From NCBI GenBank assembly GCA_964418415.1, contig CAYQLB010000036.1:1-6818 (forward strand): a DNA stretch of 6,818 nt, given 5' to 3'. Source of the DNA: CAJBLF01 sp964418415. GTDB taxonomy: Bacteria > Patescibacteriota > Gracilibacteria > Absconditabacterales > Absconditicoccaceae. Position 1 is the stretch's first letter, and each line of letters begins with the position of its first letter. Positions 1-6,720 of the stretch are shown in pieces. Under the pieces are notes generated by a model. The model was not told the origin of the DNA, searched no databases, and was given only the letters and a program-made list of their open reading frames with translations. A program made the translations under genes and the position numbers.

Positions 1-54
1 ACGGTGTTAAACTTAATTTATAACAATTTGTTGCACTTTGGACTGGAAATCAGG
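1..54. repeat. Left arm of 54-bp perfect terminal inverted repeat
   Basis: Positions 1-54 are the exact reverse complement of 6765-6818. Identity stops abruptly at 54/55. The arm holds a short odd palindrome, AACAA-T-TTGTT, at 22-32, and no ATG when read outward. A length of 54 equals k-1 for the common assembly k-mer of 55, so the visible arm may be only the first part of a longer multi-copy element at which the contig broke. No transposase is visible. The element could be an IS end, a duplicated gene leader or another dispersed repeat. Confidence 0.95.
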
Positions 55-69
55 AATAAAGATATCTAT

Positions 70-97
70 CTTATAAATATTTACCAATAAATGTCAA
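70..97 (-). promoter_or_regulatory. Leftward promoter facing the left repeat arm
   Basis: On the minus strand there is a perfect -35 TTGACA (97-92), a 16-nt spacer and a -10 TATAAG (75-70). The predicted start lies about 8 nt before the repeat arm that begins at 54, so the transcript would enter the repeat and leave the window. The right-hand end has the same arrangement at nearly the same distance. Confidence 0.55.
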
Positions 98-136
98 TAT
101 TAATACATTATATATCTCCTTTATTTTCCATTGGAA

Positions 137-165
137 TTGTAGGATATTTTCATAATAATTATATT
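137..165 (+). promoter_or_regulatory. Possible weak promoter for the uvrB-hemW operon
   Basis: TTGTAG (137-142), 17 nt, then TATATT (160-165) would start transcription about 20 nt before the uvrB ATG. The -35 match is poor. An alternative pairs TTGGAA (131-136) with a TAATAA-like -10 at 153-158. Some promoter is expected here because the operon begins at 192 and the sequence to the left is transcribed the other way, but the exact site is uncertain. Confidence 0.3.
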
Positions 166-191
166 TCACTTTTTTACTTATACATTGATCT

Positions 192-1745
192 ATGTTCCAA
201 TTACAATCAAGCTATAAACCAGGATGAGACCAACCACAAGCCATAGAACAGATCAAAAAACTCTTCGAGAGTTGAAAAAATAAGGCTACTCTGCTCTGAG
301 CTACGGGAACAGGAAAGACTTTCACTATGGCAAATATGATCCAACATCTCCAGAAACCAACATTGATCATTTCGCATAATAAAACACTTGCTGCGCAACT
401 TGCCACGGAATTTAAATATTTTTTTCCGAACAATGCGGTGCATTACTTTGTTTCGTATTTCGATTATTATCAGCCAGAAAGCTATTTGCCAGCTCAAGGC
501 GTCTATATCGAAAAAGAAGCGACAATAAATCAAGAAATCGAGATGTACAGACTCGCAACTATGGCGTCATTACTTACCAGAAAAGATGTTATCGTGGTAG
601 CATCAGCTTCGTCATTATATTGATTATGACAAAAAAGATTCTTCGAAGAGAATTGTCTGCAATTTGAAGTCGGGAAACAGTATGATTTCAAAGCATTGAA
701 AAGACAGCTTCTCCATATGCAATACAAGCCTATTGTTAGTAAAATAGAACATGGAATGTTTGAATTCAAAGGAGATATTCTAGATATATTCTCGAGTACA
801 GAAAAATTCGTGTACAGATTACATTTCAACGAAGAGATACTTGAATTGATCGAACTCAAAGACGCTTTAACTTTTGAACACAAAGAAAATAAGAATAAAG
901 TAACGCTTCGACCTGCGACACAATTTTTGCAGGACGTCTCTGATATAGATACTATTTTGGAACAAATGAATGCAGAAAAAGAATTGAGAGTTAAAGAATT
1001 CGAGAAACAAGGAATGTTAGTAGAAGCGGAAAGAATCAAAAAAAGAGTAGAATATGATATCAGAATGATCAAGGAGACAGGATTTGTAAATGGCATCGAA
1101 AATTATTCCTTATATTTCGATAATAGATTGCCGGGAGAGCCTCCAAATACGATCTTCGATTATTTTCCAGATGATTTTCTCCTTATCATCGATGAATCTC
1201 ACATGACCATCCCACAGTTGAGAGCGATGCCAGGAGGCGATAGAGCGAGAAAAACAAATTTGATAAAATATTGATTCAGACTTCCTTCTGCAGTCGATCA
1301 TAGACCGTTAAGATTCGAGGAGCTCGAAGGCATTTTGGGATGGAAAGCTCTCAAAGACATAGAGTTGGATCAAGCATTTGATATAGAGTCCAATGTTTCG
1401 AATACCCACGTCGAAATCTATAATAAGTATAAAAAAATGAAAGAGGCACGTGGAGAAAATCAGTTAATTACTTTAATCAAAAAGCATAAAAAAGATACAA
1501 AATCCATCTTCTTATCTGCGACTCCTTCAGAATACGAATTGAAGTTATCTGATAAAATAGTAGAGCAAATTATCAGACCAACAGGGCTTTTGGATCCGAT
1601 TACCTATGTCTATCCGAAGTCAGGAGACTATGATTCACTTTTACAAAGCATAGAAATATTACTAAAGAAAAAACCTCATCTCAAAGAGTTTATGCAGTGA
1701 TATAATTTGAAAGATGGGGTAGAAGAAGTATTTGGTGAAGAGTAA
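192..1745 (+). CDS. uvrB: UvrB excinuclease subunit, truncated at the C-terminus (517 aa)
   Basis: UvrB is the helicase-like damage-verification subunit of UvrABC nucleotide excision repair. Read with TGA = Gly, the N-terminal part is unmistakable: GATGTGKT Walker A (residues 36-43), motif Ia SHNKTLAAQL, the damage-wedging beta-hairpin around YFDYYQP (89-95), YGLG (143-146), DESH motif II (334-337), LSATP motif III (441-445) and IIRPTGLLDP (460-469). Seven TGA codons fall on glycines, several of them invariant. The protein ends 48 residues after RPTGLLDP, whereas the family usually runs about 650-680 aa. Helicase motifs IV-VI and the UvrC-binding UVR domain are therefore absent, and nothing downstream resembles them. 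About 55 extra residues (roughly 379-436) sit just before motif III. The start at 192 gives the expected UvrB N-terminus (YKPGGDQPQAI). It could be a decayed gene, a real lineage-specific short form or an assembly deletion. Confidence 0.93.
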
Positions 1746-1770
1746 TTTTTTTATCCACAATTTTCCAACT

Positions 1771-2226
1771 ATGGAAAAAAAAGACATTATCACCCAACCT
1801 TTTATCGGTACTGGATTAACACTCAATATCACTGGAGAAGAAATTTCTTCTCTACTCGATACTAATGAATTATACCCTGCAGCACGCGCAAAATTCTGAA
1901 AGATAAAAGATCATTGCCTCCAATCACTATGAATCACCAAAGACAATCCATCCATGTACACATCCTACAAAAATATCATGGACCATTATCTCGGAAATAG
2001 TGCTAACTATATTATGAGAGATCATATGGAAAGATGCGATGATCAGGAAATACAGGAATTTAAATACTACTATTATGTTTTCATATCAATTATTTCACGC
2101 ATCGATACATTATCTAAAGAACAGAAACTCTCTTTTCTGCAACAGCTCAAGCTATTACATGACGATAATACATTACCGACAGAAAATCCCATAAACACTA
2201 TGGACCGCATTCTTTCATCAATATAA
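1771..2226 (+). CDS. Unrecognised 151-aa protein
   Basis: I do not recognise this protein. It starts 25 nt after uvrB and ends 22 nt before the next gene, so it sits inside the operon. The frame is open from ATG 1771 to TAA 2224-2226 once two TGA codons (1897, 1930; residues 43 and 54) are read as Gly. The sequence is soluble-looking and mostly helical in character. It begins MEKKDIITQPFIGTGL, has a tyrosine run KYYYYVF (residues 98-104), and its C-terminal third is rich in Leu, Gln and Asp. There is no signal peptide, membrane segment or metal-binding cysteine cluster. It does not resemble the missing C-terminal half of UvrB. Reality as a gene rests on frame length, spacing and the shared recoding pattern. 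Confidence 0.72.
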
Positions 2227-2248
2227 TATTTTATATATTCATAGTATA

Positions 2249-2833
2249 ATGCTACAATATATCGTTCTTTTGTGAGCTGCTGTTTGATTATCATGAGTAC
2301 TTTCTTATGTCAAAGACACCATACAAGGGAAGACAAAACCCAATAGAGTATCCCGATTACTTCGAGCAATAGCGCCAATGATTGCGACCGGAGCTGCTCT
2401 TTCAGACGGTATTCGTCGAGCCGTACTTCCGGTTTTCATATCATGATTCGGACCATTGTTGGTCTTCATTTCTTCGTTTGTTAATAAAAAAGCTTATTGG
2501 AAACTTGAAAAATCTGATTATATTTGTTGATTTTTTTCATTACTTGCATTGATTTTGCGATACATAACTAAAAATCCAGCAATTGCTATTCTTTTTGCTA
2601 TCATAAGCGATGCTCTTGCTGCAATACCCACACTGATAAAATGATGGAAATATCCAGAAACAGAATCACCTATTGCATTCGCTGGATGACTATTTAATGC
2701 TTTAACCAGTTTCTTTGCATTGAAAAAATTTTGATTCACTGAACTAGCTTTTCCTATCTATCTAGTAATCATAGATATACTTTTGATGTGATCTATCATA
2801 GTATGAAAAATCAGAAAGCATAAAAAAAAGTAA
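2249..2833 (+). CDS. Conserved polytopic membrane protein of unknown function (194 aa)
   Basis: This is an integral membrane protein with about six or seven hydrophobic segments, roughly at residues 3-21, 34-52, 57-79, 91-106, 109-128, 140-155 and 160-183, ending in a basic tail (KIRKHKKK). It resembles a hypothetical family I associate with Patescibacteria, with blocks GKTKPNRV, AVLPVF, FVNKKAYWKL and WKYPETES. The KPNRV block faintly recalls PQ-loop proteins, but function is unknown. Ten of its fifteen glycines are TGA. Four CGA codons (2354, 2363, 2417, 2558; residues 36, 39, 57, 104) lie in or beside membrane segments where, from memory, homologues have Trp (NRV-x-W-x-x-W). Read as Trp the segments become normally hydrophobic; read as Arg they would carry buried charges. 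The start ATG 2249 directly precedes the first membrane segment. Confidence 0.85.
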
Positions 2834-2851
2834 TTTTATATCATCGTATAT

Positions 2852-4165
2852 ATGAAGCAATGTAATTTTTCGTTAATCAATCTTTGATGTACCAAAAACC
2901 TGGTCGACAGCCAGTATTTTCTTGGTCGTCTTTTTGATATGAGTTTGAAGACACCAGAAATTCAGGTAAATTATTTTACTGATCCTTTTGATAAAGCAAC
3001 GAAAATAGTCTTTTTGAATACTTGTTGATTTATTTCGTCAGCAAGAGATGAAGCGAATGAAACAGTGAAAAAGCTTTTGAAAGCCAAGAAGACCGTATAC
3101 CTGCTTGGATGTGCAGTCCAGTACTATAAAAAACTCACCAAGGACCAATGAATAAAAAACGTTCATTATCTTTCACGAGGAGATCTAAACAAAGTAAATC
3201 TGAAAAATATCATAGAATGATACGATAGTAAAACATTTGGCGATTTTGAATTTGCTAGCTCGCCGAGAGTATATACTAATCTAGAACAGAAGTTTGAATA
3301 CCTCAAAATCGCCGAGTGATGCGACAATAAATGCACGTTCTGCATTATCCCGGCCATCAGAGGGAAACAACAATCTTTCCCAATGGAAAAGATTTTAGAC
3401 GAAGCGAAGCAGATGATCGCAAACGGAATTCAGGAAATTATTTTGATAGCGCAAGATACAACGAGATACGGAAGTGATCTCTATTGAAAGCCACAACTCT
3501 TGGAATTATTGAAAAAGTTAGACAAGCTAAAGTGAAATTTTAGTTATAGACTCCTCTACTTATATCCTGACATTATAACATTAAACCAAATCAAAGAGCT
3601 GAAAAAATTGAAAAATTTTATACCGTATTTTGATATCCCATTGCAACATATTAGTTCATCGGTCTTAAAGAAAATGGGCAGGTTCGGAGATGAAGTATCC
3701 ATAAAAAAATTTATTGATCAGATCAAAGATTCCTTTCCTGTTAGGTTTATAAGAACGAATCTGATCATCGGATTCCCCGGCGAAACGAAACAAGATTTTG
3801 AGAAACTCATGAAATTTATCGAAGAAACAAAGTTCGATAATATCGCGCTTTTTGAGTATCATGATGAACCACTAGCAGCTTCCAGCAAGTTACCAAATAA
3901 GGTCGATAACCACGAAATTAGAAAGAGATTTACCAAGATGAGGCAATTAGTAAATAAGCAATTATTAGAAAATGAACACGCAAGAAAATGAACAAAAGAA
4001 ATTGGATATATCATGGAAATAGATATACATACCCTCGTCGTAAGACCACAATTACATTGTCCAGAGATTGATAGCTATGATGAAATTGGATTGGAGCAAG
4101 TCATCTGAGCTTTCGATAAGAAAAAAGAGTTGGAAATAGGCGATAAAATAATATATTTAGTGTAA
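2852..4165 (+). CDS. rimO: Ribosomal protein S12 methylthiotransferase RimO (437 aa)
   Basis: RimO is a cytoplasmic radical-SAM enzyme with two [4Fe-4S] clusters that methylthiolates a conserved Asp of ribosomal protein S12. The N-terminal MTTase domain has its three cluster cysteines at C13 (NLGCTKNLVDSQ), C58 (NTCGFISSA) and C87 (LLGCAVQ). The radical-SAM motif is AEGCDNKCTFC with C157, C161 and C164, followed by IIPAIRGKQQS and AQDTTRYG. A TRAM domain (about 370-437) closes the protein. LGCTKNLVDS and TCGF favour RimO over the tRNA enzyme MiaB. Length is normal for the family. Nine TGA codons are read as Gly, including those in LGC, TCG and EGC, so under the standard code the gene would be shredded. 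One CGA (3176, residue 109, YLSxGDLN) is ambiguous. It is 18 nt from the upstream gene and 28 nt from the downstream one. Confidence 0.95.
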
Positions 4166-4193
4166 TACATTTTTACTCCATAATTTTTTTATT

Positions 4194-5081
4194 ATGTCAC
4201 TTACTCCAGAATTACAAGCACTAGCAGATATATTGTGTGAACAAAAACTTGTCTGACTACTTGCACCAAGTTTCCCCGTGGATTTTGAATATCCGCAAAT
4301 CATTTTGGATTTAAAAAAAATTGGAGTAGATAAAATCGTTGAACTTACGTATGCTGCGAAATTAATCAATATGGAATATGAAAAAATCTTGAAAGACAAT
4401 CCAGATAAAAGATATATTTGTCCCAATTGTCCTACGATTGTTAAAATGATTGAGTTTAAATATCCAGAACTAAAAGAATATATTATCGACGTTGCTTCAC
4501 CCATGGTTATTATGGATAGATTTGTAAAGAAAGAATATGGACCTGAATATAAGACACTCTTTATCGGACCATGTATTGCCAAGAAGATGGAAGCAAAGGA
4601 AAATGGTATCGATTATGCAATTACCTTTAAGGAACTTCAGGAAATTTTTACTGATCATAAAGAAAATAAAATTCTTGATTGTGAATTTACGTTTTCGGTT
4701 ACTGAAGACGGTACACCAGATTTTGATAAATTTTATAATGACTATACCAAGGTATATCCACTTGCATGATGAGTCGCTGATAGTTTACATCTCAAATGAC
4801 ATCTCACTAAAGATCAGATGCTCGTAGTCGATGGACCAGCTAATTTAGCTGCTGGATTTGAAGAATTTAAAAACAATCCAAATATCAGATTCCTTGATAT
4901 ACTTGCGTGTGAATGATGATGTATTGGTTGACCAGGAATGATGTCAAAAGCACCACTTGAAGAGAAAAAACAGAAAGTCCTCGATTATAAACACTACTGC
5001 AAAAAAGATAAAATCTGATCTAAACTTGGAAAGTTCGAATACGGTGAATGAATTGATATAACAAGAAATTCTCATGATTAG
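4194..5081 (+). CDS. [FeFe]-hydrogenase-like H-cluster-domain protein (295 aa)
   Basis: The whole protein matches the large-subunit C-terminal domain of iron-only hydrogenases, without any N-terminal ferredoxin domain. It opens with LAPSFPVDFEYPQI, then has the three H-cluster loops: CPNCPTIVK (C76, N78, C79), GPCIAKKMEA (C127, K130, E133) and LACEGGCIGGPG (C239, C243), plus SPM at S102 and LAGGVADS. Compared with Clostridium CpI, the four cubane ligands (C300, C355, C499, C503) are present, as are K358 and E361. The proton-relay C299 is Asn, and the two Met near the diiron site (M353, M497) are Gly and Leu. Nine TGA codons are Gly, including a TGA-TGA pair in EGGC. No HydEFG maturases lie in the window. 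The protein could be a non-catalytic, sensory or Nar1-like relative rather than an H2 enzyme. Its last 8 nt overlap the next gene. Confidence 0.85.
5074..5081 (+). other. 8-nt stop/start overlap, ATGATTAG
   Basis: The hemW-like ATG (5074-5076) lies inside the end of the hydrogenase-like gene, whose TAG is 5079-5081. This is the only overlap in the window. No Shine-Dalgarno precedes it, so translation of hemW probably depends on ribosomes finishing the upstream gene. Confidence 0.85.
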
Positions 5082-6366
5082 TCTCTATATTCATATCCCC
5101 TTCTGCGCAACTAAATGTGCCTATTGCTCATTCAATTCTTTTCCGATTAGTCAATTAGATAATTACCCTTTGACTACGCAAAGAACAAGCGAATTACGAA
5201 TTACAGATTATATTACTTCTCTAAAAAAAGAAATTGATTATTATGCTGAAAAACTTTCTGATAAAGAAATAAAAACACTCTATTTCTGATGAGGGACTCC
5301 GAGCAGGATCGGCGTCGACAGGATTATCGATATCATCGACCACCTCCAAACAAAATTCGATTTTGAACATATTGCGGAACTGAGTATCGAACTCAATCCA
5401 AATCCGATGGATGAAGTCTTGAACTTTGTAGATACGATAAACAAGAAATATAAAGATTTTCCAAGAGTGAGATTCAGCTTTGGTATCCAGAGCCTCGACG
5501 ATGAAGTATTGCAAATGACGTGAAGAGCGTATAATTTTACTCAAATAACTGAATTTCTAAGGGAACTGGTAAAACACAAAAAAGAACATACGGTCTTTAA
5601 TTTCGATTTCATCGCCTTCGGTAAATTCCAAGTGAGTAAACTGTGAAATAAACAACTCCGGCATGAATTTAAACGCAATTTCCTACAAGATTTTTTGAAT
5701 AGTGGCTACGCCGATAGTATATCGCTCTATACACTCGAAGGAATCAGGGACAAGGACCCAGGGACAAGGACCATTTCCCATGTCCCATATCCCACATCCC
5801 CGTATCATGGCACTGATGATGAAATTATGGAAGAATTTATGATCCTAAAATGATTTTTGGAAGACGCGGGCTATCAGAGATACGAAATCTCCAATTTCGC
5901 ACATGCCGGCAAAGCATCGATTCACAATATAGTGTACCGGAATATGGAGAACTATTTATGACTTGGACTTTCGGCTTCATCATTTTTCAACAAACAAAGC
6001 ATAGAAAACAATTGAGAAGCATTTAAGCATTTCAACATTTCAACATTTCAACCATTCGGCATCCGCCGAACCAATACCTGAGATATCAAAAAGTATATAG
6101 AAGGAAAGCGAATCGATGAGCAACAATTCCAAACATTGAATGAGTCAGATGTATTAATTGAAGAATTTTTTCTCAGGCTCAGAACCAGAGAAGGACTTTT
6201 AGATATAAAAAGATTTGCGTCAGTATTAGTTCCTAATTACGAATTACTCATTACAAAGTACAAATGAGCATGATTGCTTACCTTCGATGGAGTTAAACTC
6301 AGACTAACGGATGAAGGTATGAATGTATATAACAATATAATCACGGATTTACTGCAAAAACTATAA
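5074..6366 (+). CDS. hemW: HemW/HemN-like radical SAM protein (430 aa)
   Basis: This is a radical-SAM protein of the coproporphyrinogen oxidase-like group. HemW members bind heme and act as heme chaperones rather than oxidases. The SAM-cluster motif is PFCATKCAYCSF (C11, C15, C18); Phe20, where HemN has a fourth Cys, argues for HemW. Further motifs are YFGGGTPS (70-77), ELNPNP, FSFGIQSLDDE, MTGRAYN, YEISNFA and HN-x-x-Y-(CGG)-NMENYLGLG. Ten TGA codons are Gly. Four CGG/CGA codons (5659, 5938, 6067, 6109; residues 196, 289, 332, 346) include one at the Trp of the usual HNxxYW motif. It is longer than a typical HemW of about 380 aa, because several loops carry short-repeat insertions (near residues 30-45, 224-243 and 316-327). 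The start overlaps the hydrogenase-like gene by 8 nt. No heme-pathway genes are nearby, so the client is unknown. Confidence 0.9.
5191..5204 (+). repeat. GAATTAC x2 in hemW; 13-mer repeated at 6235-6247
   Basis: The 7-bp unit GAATTAC occurs twice in tandem. The 13-mer AATTACGAATTAC (5192-5204) reappears exactly at 6235-6247 in the same gene, where a degenerate continuation (TCATTAC) follows. Both copies lie in loops that differ in length from ordinary HemW proteins. Confidence 0.7.
5745..5772 (+). repeat. 14-bp tandem duplication in hemW
   Basis: CAGGGACAAGGACC is present as two perfect adjacent copies (5745-5758 and 5759-5772). It encodes part of an extra loop (IRDKDPGTRT) between SLYTLE and DDEIMEEF, where other HemW proteins have a different short segment. 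One 14-bp unit is not a multiple of three. Confidence 0.85.
5776..5801 (+). repeat. Near-perfect 7-bp C-rich repeats in hemW
   Basis: TCCCATG, TCCCATA, TCCCACA and a partial TCCCC follow one another directly after the 14-bp duplication. GGGACAAGG (5761-5769) can pair with CCATGTCCC (5778-5786) with one mismatch, so the stretch can also form a small hairpin within the coding sequence. It encodes HVPYPTSP. Confidence 0.7.
6020..6051 (+). repeat. 8-bp tandem repeat CATTTCAA x3 in hemW
   Basis: Three perfect copies of CATTTCAA (6028-6051) are preceded by a degenerate copy CATTTAAG (6020-6027). Three units make 24 nt, so the frame is kept. The encoded stretch (FKHFNISTFQ) is an insertion just after LGLGLSASSF and before the RTN-x-GDIKKY segment. 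Confidence 0.85.
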
Positions 6367-6370
6367 ATAT

Positions 6371-6398
6371 TTGACTTTTTCTTACAAATATATATAAA
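6371..6398 (+). promoter_or_regulatory. Promoter of the SemiSWEET-like gene
   Basis: -35 TTGACT (6371-6376), 16-nt spacer, -10 TATAAA (6393-6398): five of six matches in each box. It lies in the 47-nt gap after hemW. The predicted start is only about 9 nt before the ATG at 6414, so the message would have a very short leader or none. Confidence 0.6.
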
Positions 6399-6413
6399 AT
6401 ACGAAAAAATATT

Positions 6414-6686
6414 ATGAAACATAAATTTTTGGGAATATCTAAATTTATATTCGCCTTCGGATTTTTAGTAAGCGGTGTAGGATTCATCTATCAAGGAATC
6501 GAAATCATACGCATTGAGAATGCACAAAGCATTTCTTTGGTAACGTTTATTATCTTCCTTGCCCTTCACATCAACGGGATCTTTTACAGCTTCTTCATTG
6601 CTAAAGATAAGATGTTGATTATGGGAACAATACTCAATGCCCTTGCATGTGCTTTTATCATCACATTAAAACTCTATTATGGGTAG
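6414..6686 (+). CDS. SemiSWEET/PQ-loop family small membrane protein (90 aa)
   Basis: This is a 90-residue protein with three hydrophobic segments (about 8-27, 38-58 and 66-88), the size and layout of SemiSWEET sugar transporters, which work as dimers in the cytoplasmic membrane. Segment one ends in YQGIEIIRIENAQSISLVTF, which matches the region after the PQ motif, with Pro replaced by Tyr and Gln kept. Asn75 in MGTILNAL may correspond to the substrate-pocket Asn; this is from memory. The substrate is unknown. It has its own promoter and terminator and so is separate from the operon. All eight glycines use GGN and none uses TGA, unlike every other gene here, which could be chance or recent acquisition. 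Arg is CGC and there are no CGA/CGG codons. Confidence 0.85.
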   Translation: MKHKFLGISKFIFAFGFLVSGVGFIYQGIEIIRIENAQSISLVTFIIFLALHINGIFYSFFIAKDKMLIMGTILNALACAFIITLKLYYG

Positions 6687-6688
6687 CT

Positions 6689-6719
6689 AAGAGGTCCTGC
6701 TTTTCAGACCTCTTTTTTT
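6689..6719 (+). terminator. Rho-independent terminator after the SemiSWEET-like gene
   Basis: AAGAGGTC (6689-6696) pairs with GACCTCTT (6707-6714) around a 10-nt loop, followed by a T tract to 6719. An alternative fold bulges C6696 and adds a CTG/CAG extension. It begins 3 nt after the TAG stop. No similar hairpin is found between the upstream genes. Confidence 0.88.
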
Positions 6720-6720
6720 A

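Noticed and set aside
207..1301. Minus-strand open frames opposite uvrB (up to 188 aa)
   Set aside because: They are shadows of the AT-rich uvrB frame, with no recognisable motifs and no promoter or start context.
1771..2226. The small ORF after uvrB being its missing C-terminal half
   Set aside because: It has none of UvrB motifs IV-VI or a UVR domain, and its sequence is unrelated.
2245..2250. Perfect TATAAT just before the membrane-protein gene
   Set aside because: It overlaps the ATG at 2249 and has no good -35, so it cannot drive that start. Probably chance in AT-rich DNA.
4157..4582. 141-aa minus-strand frame opposite the hydrogenase-like gene
   Set aside because: It lies entirely antisense to a gene with clear hydrogenase motifs; its composition mirrors that gene.
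4537..4827. 96-aa plus-strand frame in another phase
   Set aside because: It is out of frame within the hydrogenase-like gene and carries no family signal.
6020..6051. CRISPR-like array
   Set aside because: Units are 8 bp with no spacers and lie inside a coding frame.
225..6267. Selenocysteine insertion at TGA
   Set aside because: There are far too many sites, they fall on glycines not cysteines, and no SECIS-like hairpins are evident.
192..6366. Many in-frame TGA stops suggesting a string of pseudogenes or short ORFs
   Set aside because: TGA falls on conserved glycines in intact family motifs and TAA/TAG are absent within the frames, so this is recoding, not decay.
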